A stretch of 35,997 nucleotides of DNA from Elusimicrobia bacterium HGW-Elusimicrobia-3 (GCA_002840355.1 PHAL01000025.1:1-35997); one strand, 5' to 3'; shown: positions 14,641-23,653, numbered from the stretch's first letter. Program-made: numbers and translations. Notes: generated by a model not told the origin, from the sequence alone.

Positions 14641-16143
14641 ATGGCGCAAAAGACCTTCATAATAGTCGCCACCGGCGACCTGAAAAAGCCCCCGATCAAT
14701 ATCGCCTACACCAAGGCTTACCTGGACCATTGCGCGCCGGTCGGGCGCAGGCTGAAAACCTCGCTGCTCTTTCCGCGGCGGCAGGGCTCCTTCGCCGGTG
14801 TAGCCGAACAGGTCGCCAGACTGGATCCCGCCGCGGTCTTATTCCACAGCCACATAGAGTGGAGCGCCGCGGACTGCCTCAGGGCCTGCGCCCGGTTGCG
14901 GCGGCGGCGGCCCGGGCTGTATATACTCCTCAGCGGCGAGCCGGTGAACAAGGTGTCGCTGGCCGACGCCGCCAGGCACGGCGTGGACTACCTGATACGC
15001 GGCGAGGCGGAACTGCCAGCCGCGAAGATCCTGAAGCGCGTACTCGCCGACCTGACCGCCGGCCGGCCCCGCTCCGGCAAACCGGAGATCCATTACGCCG
15101 GCCGCGGCGTGAGCGACCCGGACACACTGCCCTCTCCCTACCTGAACGGCTATTTCGACATGGCGGCGCTCAAATCGGCCCAGGTGATAGTCGCCAGGGG
15201 CTGCGACAACAAATGCCTGTACTGTTCCATCAACCAGAGCAGCCTGCGCTACCATTCTTTCGGCAGAATTAAGGCCGAACTGGCGTACATACTCGAGAAC
15301 GCCCCCGCGCTGCGCGAAATACTGCTTACCGTTTCCGACATTTACGCCGACCGGCCGCTGGCGCGACGGCTGCTGGCCTGGCTCAGGCCGCGCGCCGAGC
15401 GCGACGGCATAAAGATCTGCTTGTGCACCAACGGCGGCAGGGCCATCCCCCCCGCGCTGCTCAAGCTCTCCGATTCCCCCTGCTTCGACATCCGCATAGG
15501 CGTACAGTCCCTGGCCCCCGGCGTACTGCGCGCCATACGGCGCCGGGCAGACGCCGAAGGCCTGAAGCGCAATATACTGAGGATCAGGGCGGGCGCGCCG
15601 CGCGCTACCGTGGGGCTTGAGCTTATACGCGGCCTGCCGGGAGATACGGAGAAGAGCTACCGCGACACGCTGGAGTGGTGCGCGGCCTCCGGCCTGGAGC
15701 TCTTCGTCAACCACCTCTTCACGATAGCCGGCACGGAGCTGGACAGGCTCTACGACGAGCGCGGCCTGCGGCGCGAGACGGGCTGCCCCTACTACGTGCT
15801 TAACAGCGACGCCCTCAGCGCCCCGCGGCTGGCCGCGCTTACGCGGGAGACGCGCCTGGTGTTCCTGGCCCTCAGCGCCGCGCGCACCTCGCCGGCTTTC
15901 ACCCGGGATTTTTACGCCGCCGCGGCGCGCCTGCGCCGGCCGCACCCGCACCTTTTCCTGGCGCTGGCACTCGCGCGCTGGCTGCTCAAAGGCGCCCTGA
16001 CCGCCCGCACCTGCCGCGATTATCTCAAAAGCCACGCCGGCAAAGACAATATACTCTCCAGCGCCGGCTTCTCGCGCCGCAACGCGGCCGAATTCCACGC
16101 CGCTTTCCGCCAACTCGCGCGCGCGCTGGCGCGGGAGGCCTAG
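14641..16143 (+). CDS. Radical SAM enzyme with N-terminal B12-binding-type fold
   Basis: This is a class-B-like radical SAM protein of 500 aa. Residues 5-140 form a Rossmann-type cobalamin-binding module ([45 protein letters not shown]), but it lacks the DxHxxG motif, so any cobalamin would be bound without a lower His. Residues 180-400 form the radical SAM barrel with C188-x3-C192-x2-C195 (CDNKCLYC) and later [15 protein letters not shown] and [15 protein letters not shown]. The layout resembles BchE-type and related enzymes that act on tetrapyrroles or lipids, but the substrate cannot be read from sequence. The start has a weak ribosome site. It lies directly before the nitrogenase-like fusion gene, which I take as its partner. 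Confidence 0.85.
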   Translation: MAQKTFIIVATGDLKKPPINIAYTKAYLDHCAPVGRRLKTSLLFPRRQGSFAGVAEQVARLDPAAVLFHSHIEWSAADCLRACARLRRRRPGLYILLSGEPVNKVSLADAARHGVDYLIRGEAELPAAKILKRVLADLTAGRPRSGKPEIHYAGRGVSDPDTLPSPYLNGYFDMAALKSAQVIVARGCDNKCLYCSINQSSLRYHSFGRIKAELAYILENAPALREILLTVSDIYADRPLARRLLAWLRPRAERDGIKICLCTNGGRAIPPALLKLSDSPCFDIRIGVQSLAPGVLRAIRRRADAEGLKRNILRIRAGAPRATVGLELIRGLPGDTEKSYRDTLEWCAASGLELFVNHLFTIAGTELDRLYDERGLRRETGCPYYVLNSDALSAPRLAALTRETRLVFLALSAARTSPAFTRDFYAAAARLRRPHPHLFLALALARWLLKGALTARTCRDYLKSHAGKDNILSSAGFSRRNAAEFHAAFRQLARALAREA

Positions 16144-16183
16144 CCGGACACGGCAAAGGCCCCAAAGCCCGGCCTATTCTTAA

Positions 16184-16189
16184 TATAAT
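16184..16189 (+). promoter_or_regulatory. -10-like box before the NifH-NifD/E fusion gene
   Basis: TATAAT lies 35 bases upstream of the ATG at 16224 in an 80-base gap. No clear -35 box is seen at the right distance. It may give the reductase genes their own promoter besides read-through from the radical SAM gene. Confidence 0.35.
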
Positions 16190-16223
16190 TATCTTTAGCG
16201 TCCGCCCTGCGGGGCCATTACGA

Positions 16224-18668
16224 ATGGAATCCATAGTATTTTTCGGTAAAGGCGGCATAGGCAAAAGCACTATCTCCGCCAATGTCAGCGCCGTCCTGGC
16301 GTCGCTGGGCCGCCGCGTGCTGCACGTGGGCTGCGACCCCAAGATGGACTCCACGCTGTCGCTGATGGGCCGGTCCATTCCCCCTTTCTCCTCCGTCTCC
16401 GGCGGCGCCTCGGGGCCGCACCTCAAGTCCATGATCTTCAAGCCGCCCATAGCCGGCGTCAGCTGCGTCGAGGCCGGCGGGCCGGAACCGGGCGTGGGCT
16501 GCGCGGGCGTAGCCATAGGCACGCTGCTCGACGCGGTGCGCGCGGAGAACTTCGCCGAGAGGGACGTGTACGACGCCTTCGTCTACGACGTGCTGGGCGA
16601 CGTGGTCTGCGGCGGCTTCGCCGCCCCGCTCAAGCGAGGCGTGGCCGAGAAGGCCGTGATAGTCACTTCAGAGGAACTGCTCTCCCTCTACGCGGCCAAC
16701 AACCTGCTTAAGATGCTCAATAATTATTCCCGCAACGGCGTCTTTCTCGCCGGCCTGGCGCTGAACGTCAGGGACCGGGAAGGCCTGAAGACGGCGCAGC
16801 GCTTCGCCCGCGCGGCCAACGTGAAGATCCTCGGCGTCACTTTCCGGGACAAGGCGGTAACCCGCGCCGAGAAATTGCGCAAGCCTGCGGTGCTGGCCTT
16901 CCCCGGCAGCGAATTTTCAAAGAATCTGAAGCGGCTGTGCCTGGCCATCAGCGCGGCCCGCAAACCCGCGGCGCCGCCCAGACCGCTCTCCGACGCGGAA
17001 TTCGCGGCTTTTGCCGGGGATGCCCCGGCCGCGCCCGCGGCGGCACGCGCCGCGCGCGCCGGCGCCGCGCCCCTCTCCGTCACCACCCTCAGCGCCGCGG
17101 GCTTCACCCTCACCGGGCTGCGCGACGGCCGGCTGATCTGCGCCTGGCGCTGCAGCCGCGGCGAACTGACGGTGGAGATCGAGCCGGCCGACAGGGCCGG
17201 GGAAGGGAGTTTCCGTTATTCAGACTGGGCCGCCCGCGCCGCACCCGGCGGGAACGGCCCGGAAAGACCGGAGGAGTACGCTCCCGAGCTGCGCAAGTCG
17301 CTGGCCGCCCTGTCCGCCGCCGCCTACAAGGACCTGCTCGCCCTTTTCGTCGGCGGCAAAGACCCTTACGCCGCCATCTACGCCCTCTGCGGGCGGCCCT
17401 GCAAGAAACCGCACAGCGTGCCCTACCCCGACAACCACCTGGGCCGCTGGCACCGCTTCGCTTTCCCTATCCTGCGCGATTCCGGCTACTGCCTGCCCCC
17501 GGCCGCGCTGCTGGACTACGCCGACGCCGAATGCCGCTTCAACGACGCCACCAAAGGCGGCGGGCTGGGCCTCTATGACCTGCCGCGCAACAGGGACCTG
17601 CTCACCCCGCGCCTGCCCGCCTCCGGCATCGCCTACGTGAACACCGATTTCAGGCTGGCCGACGCGGTGCGCGGCGACGACGCCAACCTCAAACGCTGCC
17701 TGCGCAAGGCCGCCGCAGCCCAGACCGCCGACGGCCTGATAGAGCTGCACATCGGCTGCTCGCCGCTGATGATAGGCTCCGACCTGGAACAGGCGGTCAA
17801 GGATGTCAGCGCCGCCACCGGCACGGAGATCTCGCTCGAGGACGTGCACGGCTTCGACGCCGAAGACGAGGAGCGCGACGCCAAGCGGCTGGCCGTCATG
17901 GTGCGCACGCTGCGGCGCGCCGCCGGCAAACCCGCTTACGACGCCTGCCTGGTGGATTTCGGCCCCGGGGCCGGCGCGCTCTCCGACTACCTGGGCCGGC
18001 ACGGCGTCACTACCCGCGCGCAGCACGCCAATTTCACCCCCGAAGCCGCGAGGGCCCGCCTGCGCGTGCTGGCCGACGCGTCTTCCATCAAGGCCGCGGC
18101 TTTCACCGCCGCTGGAAAGAAATGGATCGCCCCGCCGCTGCCCTACGGCTTCGCCGCCGCCGACGCCTGGCGGCGCTCCGTGGGCGCGAGCCTCGGCAAA
18201 GAGCTTCCGGGCGCGACCGCCGAAGAAAAAAAGGCCGCCGCCGCGCTGCTGCGAGAACTCAAGCCTGTTTACGCCGGGTTCATCCTGGAGGAAGCCGACC
18301 TGAAGCGCCTGGCCGCCGCCGACAGCGATTTCCCCGCCGCGCTGGCGCTGCCTTTACTGGCGTGGGCCGGCGTGGGCGTGCACCTGCTGGTGAAGACCGC
18401 TGGCCGCAAGCCGCAGCTGCCGCCGGCCCTGCTGCGGCTGCTCAAGCCCTGCCGCCCGAAGGTGGATACTTTCACGGACCAGGCCGGCCTCTACCGCGCG
18501 CTGAGCCGCGCCGCGGCGACCAGGCTGGTCTACTCGGACATCCGCGCCGACGCCAGGCTGACCGCCGTCGGCAAAAGCCCGTTCTCCTGCGCGCTGCTGG
18601 AATACGGCTACGCCGGCGCCGTGGAGACGCTGCGGCGCCTGGCCGAGCTGGCGAAGGCGGAATACTGA
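16224..18668 (+). CDS. NifH-like iron protein fused to a NifD/E-like catalytic domain
   Basis: One 814-residue chain holds two modules. Residues 1-245 are a NifH/BchL-type ATPase: Walker A G8-KGGIGKST, switch motif GCDPKMDST (36-44), cluster cysteines C93 (PGVGCAG) and C129 (DVVCGGF), and [10 protein letters not shown] (151-160). An Ala/Pro-rich linker and an extra domain follow (245-400). Residues 400-814 match nitrogenase component 1: [13 protein letters not shown] near 474, [15 protein letters not shown] with C512, and the ending [21 protein letters not shown]423, C437 and C512 are the best candidates for cluster ligands. The Arg after the first NifH cluster Cys (GCAGR) is Val here. In nitrogenase, DPOR and CfbCD these modules are separate proteins. 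Its stop overlaps the next start (TGATG). Confidence 0.88.
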   Translation: MESIVFFGKGGIGKSTISANVSAVLASLGRRVLHVGCDPKMDSTLSLMGRSIPPFSSVSGGASGPHLKSMIFKPPIAGVSCVEAGGPEPGVGCAGVAIGTLLDAVRAENFAERDVYDAFVYDVLGDVVCGGFAAPLKRGVAEKAVIVTSEELLSLYAANNLLKMLNNYSRNGVFLAGLALNVRDREGLKTAQRFARAANVKILGVTFRDKAVTRAEKLRKPAVLAFPGSEFSKNLKRLCLAISAARKPAAPPRPLSDAEFAAFAGDAPAAPAAARAARAGAAPLSVTTLSAAGFTLTGLRDGRLICAWRCSRGELTVEIEPADRAGEGSFRYSDWAARAAPGGNGPERPEEYAPELRKSLAALSAAAYKDLLALFVGGKDPYAAIYALCGRPCKKPHSVPYPDNHLGRWHRFAFPILRDSGYCLPPAALLDYADAECRFNDATKGGGLGLYDLPRNRDLLTPRLPASGIAYVNTDFRLADAVRGDDANLKRCLRKAAAAQTADGLIELHIGCSPLMIGSDLEQAVKDVSAATGTEISLEDVHGFDAEDEERDAKRLAVMVRTLRRAAGKPAYDACLVDFGPGAGALSDYLGRHGVTTRAQHANFTPEAARARLRVLADASSIKAAAFTAAGKKWIAPPLPYGFAAADAWRRSVGASLGKELPGATAEEKKAAAALLRELKPVYAGFILEEADLKRLAAADSDFPAALALPLLAWAGVGVHLLVKTAGRKPQLPPALLRLLKPCRPKVDTFTDQAGLYRALSRAAATRLVYSDIRADARLTAVGKSPFSCALLEYGYAGAVETLRRLAELAKAEY

Positions 18669-19921
18669 TGAGCGCCGACACTCTAGCGGAGGACAAAGTT
18701 TTCAAGCTGCCCTATCAGCTGGGCGTCTACCTAACGGTCAACGCCGTCTCCGACGCCGCGCTGATCGTGGACGGCCCCAACTGCTCCATCCCCAAGGCCG
18801 AATTCATCTACGGCAACCACGACCTGCGCTCCACCCTGTTCTCACCGGCAGGCGAGCACCGGCTTTTCTACACCATGACCCAGCCGCTAAAACAGAGCGG
18901 CAATCCCGAAAGCCTGCTCTCCGTGTTGCTGGCCACCGCCTCCAGGTCGGAACTCTTCGGCGTGATCATGGTCACGGCCCTGCCGTTCATGAAGCTGGCC
19001 GGGCAGGACTACGACGGCCTGGCCGCCGGCGCCGCGGGCCGGACGCCGGTGACGGAAGTGCCCGCCGGCTCGCTTGAAGGCGACTGGCTGGACGGCTACG
19101 CCCGCGGCCTGGCCGCGCTGGCCCGCGCGCTGCCGCCCGGCAAGGCGAAGCGGCGCAAGCGCTCGGTGGCCCTGGTCGGCTATTTAATGGACCGCAACGA
19201 AGGGGACCACGCCGCCAACCTCAAGGAACTCCGCGGGCTGCTGGAACTCTGCGGCCTGGAACTGGCCTGCGTTTTTCCCGGCGGCGGTAATTTTAAATCT
19301 TTGGCCGGGGCGCTGACGGCGGAGGTGGTGGTTTCGCTGCCTTACGGCCGCGAGGCCGCCGCCCTGATATCCGCCCGCTCCGGAGCGCGGCTGGTCGAGA
19401 CGGGTCTGCCGCTGGGCGTGCGGGGCACCGCGGCCTGGCTGGCCCAGGTCTGCGCCGCGGCCGGTGTGAAACCCGGCAAAGCGGCGGCGCTGGCGCAGGC
19501 CGGGGCGCAGGCGGCCTTGCTCCCCGCCAGGGCCCCGCTCAACTACAAGCCCGCGGTTTTCGCCGGGGACCCTTACCTTTACACCGCCCTCGCGGCCTTC
19601 CTCAAAGAATTGGGCATGCGCCCCGACACGGCCTTCTGCTGCAGCTCCCACCGCAGGCTGCCGTCGGCCCCGGCCAGGCTGCTGTTCGCTCCCGCGGTAC
19701 GGGAAGCCAGAGACACGGTAGCCGCCCTGCAGGGGTTTGAAAAGCCAGCCCTGCTTATAGGCAACTCCTTCGCCAAGTCCGAGGACTTCGCCCCCGGAGT
19801 GCCGTTCCTGGAACTGGGCTTCCCGTCCTATGGCCGGCACTGCCTCACCGACCAGCCTTTCCTCGGCTACGCCGGGGCCCTTAGGCTGGCCGAGCGCCTG
19901 CTCAACTCTCAACTCCGCTGA
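18668..19921 (+). CDS. NifK/NifN-like component-1 subunit with reduced ligand set
   Basis: The 417-residue protein is the second half of a component-1 heterodimer. The N-terminus has VDGPNCSIPKAEF with C39 at the place of the HGPxGC cysteine. The first usual cysteine is absent (KLPYQLG), and the TCP position reads TALPFMK, without Cys. The C-terminus has the subunit-specific IGNSFAKSEDF and LGFPSYGRHCLTDQPFLGYAGALRLAERLL, close in pattern to NifK. With one Cys here and three in the fusion, the pair could hold one [4Fe-4S] cluster at the interface as in dark-operative protochlorophyllide reductase. I chose ATG 18668 because it overlaps the fusion stop and begins the conserved part; the frame stays open upstream inside the fusion gene. 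Confidence 0.82.
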   Translation: MSADTLAEDKVFKLPYQLGVYLTVNAVSDAALIVDGPNCSIPKAEFIYGNHDLRSTLFSPAGEHRLFYTMTQPLKQSGNPESLLSVLLATASRSELFGVIMVTALPFMKLAGQDYDGLAAGAAGRTPVTEVPAGSLEGDWLDGYARGLAALARALPPGKAKRRKRSVALVGYLMDRNEGDHAANLKELRGLLELCGLELACVFPGGGNFKSLAGALTAEVVVSLPYGREAAALISARSGARLVETGLPLGVRGTAAWLAQVCAAAGVKPGKAAALAQAGAQAALLPARAPLNYKPAVFAGDPYLYTALAAFLKELGMRPDTAFCCSSHRRLPSAPARLLFAPAVREARDTVAALQGFEKPALLIGNSFAKSEDFAPGVPFLELGFPSYGRHCLTDQPFLGYAGALRLAERLLNSQLR

Positions 19922-20838
19922 TGACACGCCTGATAATAGTTTCCTGGCTCTGGGCCTTCTCCTTCGGCATCAACAAACAATGGATAGCCGGGGCGGACCC
20001 CGTGCTGGTTACCCTTATACGCCTGGGCCTGGCCCTGCTGGCGCTGCTGCCCTGGCTGCGGCTGCCGCGAGCGGGCCGCCGCGGCGCGGCGGAACTGATG
20101 GGTATCGGTGCGGTGCAGTTCGGCCTGATGTACGTGGCGCTGAACTACTGCTTCATAGTATTGCAGGCCTACCAGGTGGCGTTGTTCACGGTCATGACGC
20201 CGCTGTATGTGGCCGCCATACACGCCGGGCGCTCCCGCCGGGCGCCGGCCGGCCTTTTTGCCGCGGCCGGCTTGGCGCTGCTGGGCGCGGCCCTGGTGGA
20301 GCGCTGGGCGGTGGACAGGCGCGCCTTCTGGCAGGCCTTCGCGGTGATGCAGGTTTCCAACGCCGCTTTCGCCTGGGGGCAGGTGGCCTACAGGGACTGG
20401 CGACGGCGCAACCCGGCGGAGCGAGACTTGGATATTTTCGGCTGGCTGTATCTGGGCGGCACCCTGGTTGCCCTGGCCTGGGCTGCCCTGGGTTCGGATT
20501 GGGGTGAATTGCTGGCTTACTCGCCGCAGCGCTGGGCTGCACTGCTCTACCTGGGCTTGATAGCCTCCGGCGCTGGCTTCTTCCTATGGAACACCGGCGC
20601 TACGCGGGTGACGCCCGGAGCGCTGGCGGCCATGAACAATCTCAAGAGCCCGCTGGCGGTGCTGGTTTCGGTTATTTTCTGGGGTGCTTATGCGGCCATG
20701 CGGCCGGCGGACTGGTTTTTACTAGCCGCCGGCGCCGCGTGCATAATAGGCGCGGCCGCGTGGGGCGCGGCCGAAAAAGATACTCCCTCTACTTCTTCCG
20801 CTCCGGGGCGGAGCGGTCCTTCAGCCATCCAACCATAG
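19921..20838 (+). CDS. EamA-family (DMT superfamily) transporter
   Basis: This integral membrane protein has about ten helices in two EamA halves: residues 1-130, including FSFGINKQWIAG and QVALFTVMTPLYVAAIHAG, and 145-285, ending PADWFLLAAGAACIIGAAA. The second half carries ATRVTPGALAAMNNLKSPLAVL, a typical EamA stretch. Family members export amino acids, nucleobases or other small metabolites. Its ATG overlaps the stop of the NifK-like gene by one base, so it belongs to the same operon and may export the product or import a precursor. Its last 20 residues are Ser/Pro-rich and lie outside the membrane domain. Confidence 0.88.
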   Translation: MTRLIIVSWLWAFSFGINKQWIAGADPVLVTLIRLGLALLALLPWLRLPRAGRRGAAELMGIGAVQFGLMYVALNYCFIVLQAYQVALFTVMTPLYVAAIHAGRSRRAPAGLFAAAGLALLGAALVERWAVDRRAFWQAFAVMQVSNAAFAWGQVAYRDWRRRNPAERDLDIFGWLYLGGTLVALAWAALGSDWGELLAYSPQRWAALLYLGLIASGAGFFLWNTGATRVTPGALAAMNNLKSPLAVLVSVIFWGAYAAMRPADWFLLAAGAACIIGAAAWGAAEKDTPSTSSAPGRSGPSAIQP

Positions 20839-20844
20839 TTTTCA

Positions 20845-20899
20845 GCGGTTCGGCGGAGACGGAGCGGGGCGGAGAGCCGCAGCAGGTTTTTTATTTTTC
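20845..20899 (+). terminator. Probable terminator between convergent genes
   Basis: GCGGTTC (20845-20851) pairs with GAGCCGC (20874-20880), with one G-U pair, and a T-rich tract (20887-20899) follows. The loop is long (22 bases), so this is weaker than the others. It lies 6 bases after the EamA stop. Confidence 0.45.
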
Positions 20900-20907
20900 C
20901 TCGGGAC

Positions 20908-21762
20908 TTACACGGATCTTTTCAGGACCACCACTTCTATGCGGCGGTTGCGGGCGCGGCCCTCGGCCGTGTCATTGGAGGCCACGGGATGGGCGGAGCC
21001 CAGGCCGCTGTACTTCAGGCGGGCCGGGCTTATTCCCTCCCGTACCAAGTAATCGTAAACGCGCTCGGCCCGCAGGCGCGACAGCGCCAGATTGCTCTGT
21101 TGCGTACCGGTGGAGTCGGTATAGCCGCGCACCACGGCCCGTTTTTTCGGGTAGGCCTTCAGCAGCAGGCCCATCTCGCGCAGGGCAGGCAGGGCCTCCG
21201 GTTCTATGCGGCTCTGCCCGGGTTTAAAGATCATGCTCTCGAGGATGGCCACTATCAGGCCCTCGTCCACATAATCGAGGCGCAGCTGTTTGCCGGCCAG
21301 CCGCTTCACCTCCAGCGGCGTAAAAAGGCTGAGCGAAACCCTGGGGGCGGTATGCGGGCGCTTTTCCTGGTCCAGCCAGGCCAGCCTGGCGCTGTAAAAA
21401 CCATCCGGCAGGGGTTTCCCCTCGGAAGTGACCCCGCCCCAATTGATGCCGCCGGCAGGGGGCCGCCCCGCGCCCTGCATCAGCCCCACCTCGCGCCCGC
21501 TGCCGTCGAAAACCTGTATCTGCCAGGCGCGCACCCGGGCCAACCCGTCCTCTCTGGCCGCGAAAAAGTCCTCGGACGGAGCGCGATACCGAATGGTGAA
21601 TTTTACCGGCGCGGAGGCCGGGTCGGAAGACAGCTGCTCCATCGCCGAGAGTTCCAGTCCCGGCGCCTCGTCCTGGCCGAACGAGGAAAGGAGGTCCGGG
21701 CTGAGCAGCAGCGGCAGCAGCGCCAGCGCGGCCAGAACGATATAGATGGCTCTTCTTTTCAT
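20908..21762 (-). CDS. OmpA-family peptidoglycan-binding protein
   Basis: The 284-residue protein has a signal or anchor helix (residues 5-22). A beta-rich middle (residues 40-150) resembles FlgD-like repeats (WQIQVFDGSGREVGLMQGAG, LPDGFYSARLAWLD). The C-terminal OmpA domain (165-282) has MIFKPGQSRIEPEALPAL, VRGYTDSTGTQQSNLALSRLRAERVYDYL and the closing GRARNRRIEVVVL. Such domains bind diaminopimelic peptidoglycan in the periplasm and tether the envelope. There is no beta-barrel. The CsgG/FlgO-like gene lies 59 bases upstream on the same strand, separated by a small hairpin (CCGGGGTAT/ATACCGGG type), so co-transcription is likely. Confidence 0.88.
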   Translation of the reverse strand: MKRRAIYIVLAALALLPLLLSPDLLSSFGQDEAPGLELSAMEQLSSDPASAPVKFTIRYRAPSEDFFAAREDGLARVRAWQIQVFDGSGREVGLMQGAGRPPAGGINWGGVTSEGKPLPDGFYSARLAWLDQEKRPHTAPRVSLSLFTPLEVKRLAGKQLRLDYVDEGLIVAILESMIFKPGQSRIEPEALPALREMGLLLKAYPKKRAVVRGYTDSTGTQQSNLALSRLRAERVYDYLVREGISPARLKYSGLGSAHPVASNDTAEGRARNRRIEVVVLKRSV

Positions 21763-21821
21763 TTTAGTCCCCGGGGTATTCTTCCAAATACCGGGTTATG
21801 GCGCAAGGTAATCGGTCAACC

Positions 21822-22463
21822 TCAAAAGGATGGCGGGGGCTCCTTTACCACGCGCTTCTCCTCGCCGGCCTTCTTGTCCATGTAGGTGCGGATGGCCCTG
21901 TCGTACTCTTTGAGTTCGGTCCCGTCGTTGAAAGAATTTTCGCCCTTTTCCCCAGCGGCGGGCTTCTCTCGCCAGTCCTTGCGCAGTTTTACGCGGCGCG
22001 CGCCCATGATCTCGCCGGAACCCACCTCCACCAGGCGGGCGTTTACCTCTATGCGGCCGCGGGAGAGTTCCGTGAGCGTGCCCAGGATCAGCCAGTCGGC
22101 GCCCAGCAGCGCGCCGATATCCTTTATGGAGTTAGGGCCTATGGCGCCCGAGCCCTGCAGCTTCAGTTCGGTGAAAACCTTTTCTATCTCCCTGCGCTCG
22201 GCCACCTTGTATCTTTCCAGCTCCACCAGTTCGGTGGTGATGCGGCCGGCTATCACCTCGCCGTCGGCGGAGGCCCGCCCGTCGGCGTAGGAGAAATCGG
22301 CCACGGCTATCTTGCCGCCGGCGGCCGGGGCGTTCTTGAGCAGGCCGCGCACTAAACCCCGGCAATCGCCGGGCCCGGCGGCCATGGCGATCCCGGCGGC
22401 GAAGCATAAAAGCAGCGCGGCTATGATAAAACGGCCGGTTCCGGCAGGTTCTCTACGGGTCAT
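21822..22463 (-). CDS. Exported CsgG/FlgO-like protein
   Basis: Residues 12-29 form a signal peptide. The mature part has the CsgG/FlgO-type nucleotide-fold pattern: KIAVADFSYADGRASADGEVI, ITTELVELERYKVAERREIEKVFTELKLQGSG and DIGALLGADWLILGTLTELSRG. CsgG forms the outer-membrane curli secretion pore and FlgO is a related flagellar lipoprotein. This protein lacks a clear lipobox and no curli or flagellar genes are near, so it is a family relative of unknown function. The acidic/basic tail (residues 165-213) is probably disordered. A G-rich ribosome site precedes the ATG. The OmpA gene follows downstream. Confidence 0.78.
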   Translation of the reverse strand: MTRREPAGTGRFIIAALLLCFAAGIAMAAGPGDCRGLVRGLLKNAPAAGGKIAVADFSYADGRASADGEVIAGRITTELVELERYKVAERREIEKVFTELKLQGSGAIGPNSIKDIGALLGADWLILGTLTELSRGRIEVNARLVEVGSGEIMGARRVKLRKDWREKPAAGEKGENSFNDGTELKEYDRAIRTYMDKKAGEEKRVVKEPPPSF

Positions 22464-22512
22464 TGCCCCCCCTGACTACTATGAATCTTAGCACCTAAAT
22501 CCGGACGCGCGC

Positions 22513-22542
22513 AAATAAAAAAGCCGCGCGCTGGCGCGGCTT
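22513..22542 (-). terminator. Terminator of the L,D-transpeptidase-like gene
   Basis: On the minus strand AAGCCGCGCC pairs with GCGCGGCTT-type sequence (22521-22542), followed by a T-rich tract (22513-22520). Confidence 0.85.
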
Positions 22543-22558
22543 CTTTATCGGCCGCGCT

Positions 22559-23503
22559 TTAGAACTCGCTGTTGCTCAGGCCGGCGTAGATCAGGGCGCC
22601 GCCGCGCAGCGAGGCCAGCGCCTTGCCTATCTCGGTGGGCGCCAGCGCCAGGCAGCCGAAGGAGCGGCCCTGCCGCACGCTGGCTTCCCGCACATAGTCG
22701 GACTCGTGCATGACCACGGCCCTGGCGAGGGCGTTGGAATTGGTGGAGGACAGGCCGTGCAGGCGCATGGAGCGGCCGTGCTTGCCGCGGTAGAGCTCGC
22801 CGGTCACGTAGAAGCCCAGCGAGGAAGCCTTGGAGTTGGGGACGTTGCTGAAGCGCGTGGCGAAGCCGTCCGCGTCGGGATCGGAGCCCGCGCCGTGAGC
22901 CACGTGCATGGCGTGCTCGGCGCCGCTCTCCACGTCCAGGATCCAGAACCTGTCCTGGCTGGAATGTCTGGAGAAATCGACTACGCCGATATAGCGCTTG
23001 TTCTGTATGCGGCCGGAGTTGGAATTAAAATACTCCATCGCCTTGCGCTTGAGGTCGGCGGGGATGCCGCCGCCGGGGCCGCTGATCTCCGCGCGGGGCT
23101 GTTCCTGACGCTGCGGCTGGTAGACCACCTGCGGAGGCTGCTGCGGGAAAGGGTCCTCGGGGATGTCGGCGGGGTCCACGGGGTCGTAGGTCTGCCCCTC
23201 CTCGTAGGTTTCCTGCTCGGTGTCGTCGTCGAGTATGCCGTCGTACTGCGGCAGCGAGGTGGTGGGGTTGGCGATCTCTATGTCGCCGTTGGGGGCGAAC
23301 AGGAGTTTGAAAAAATTGACTATCAGCTGCACCAGCACCGGGACGGGCTTTATCTCGGTGCGGTCGGCGGCGGCCTGTTTGCGCAGGCTGCCGGTGTCCA
23401 CGCTCAGGTCCCGGGCGGAGACCCGCATGTTCTCTATGCTGCGGGCCTGCAGCAGCACCGAGGAACCGAGAATCAGTACAAGGGCAGTGGCGATGATTTT
23501 CAT
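22559..23503 (-). CDS. L,D-transpeptidase-like murein enzyme (YkuD_2 type)
   Basis: The exported protein of 314 aa has a signal peptide (residues 1-21), a Pro/Gln/Asp-rich linker (85-145) and a C-terminal catalytic domain (150-314). The domain has YIGVVDFSRHSSQDRFWILD, a LHGLSSTN segment and the active-site GRSFGCLALAP with Cys284. The family cross-links or trims peptidoglycan peptides in the periplasm. The start at 23503 is chosen because AGGAG lies 9 bases upstream; the ATG five codons earlier lacks one. It is flanked by terminators on both sides and is probably monocistronic. Confidence 0.85.
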   Translation of the reverse strand: MKIIATALVLILGSSVLLQARSIENMRVSARDLSVDTGSLRKQAAADRTEIKPVPVLVQLIVNFFKLLFAPNGDIEIANPTTSLPQYDGILDDDTEQETYEEGQTYDPVDPADIPEDPFPQQPPQVVYQPQRQEQPRAEISGPGGGIPADLKRKAMEYFNSNSGRIQNKRYIGVVDFSRHSSQDRFWILDVESGAEHAMHVAHGAGSDPDADGFATRFSNVPNSKASSLGFYVTGELYRGKHGRSMRLHGLSSTNSNALARAVVMHESDYVREASVRQGRSFGCLALAPTEIGKALASLRGGALIYAGLSNSEF

Positions 23504-23602
23504 ATTTGCTCCTGCCATAGGTTACCAGTTTCCCGGCCCAGCCATAAGGGGAAAAAGCCCTAGGCGCTCCTGGGCCTTAAGTCCTATGCCCGCACCCGGC
23601 CC

Positions 23603-23639
23603 AAAAAAAGCCCCGGCGGGCTTGCGGCCTGCCGGGGCT
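23603..23639 (-). terminator. Terminator of the small membrane protein gene
   Basis: On the minus strand AGCCCCGGC pairs with GCCGGGGCT (23609-23639) around a 13-base loop, and seven T follow (23603-23609). Confidence 0.9.
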
Positions 23640-23653
23640 GTGAGGGTTTCCCC

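Noticed and set aside
14839-16113. 424-codon minus-strand frame over the radical SAM gene
   Set aside because: It is the antisense shadow of a gene with intact CxxxCxxC motif and operon context.
16224-19921. True nitrogenase for N2 fixation
   Set aside because: There is no nifB, nifE/N pair or other nif genes. The NifK-like subunit lacks two of three P-cluster cysteines, and the FeMo-cofactor Cys/His pair was not found in the expected surroundings.
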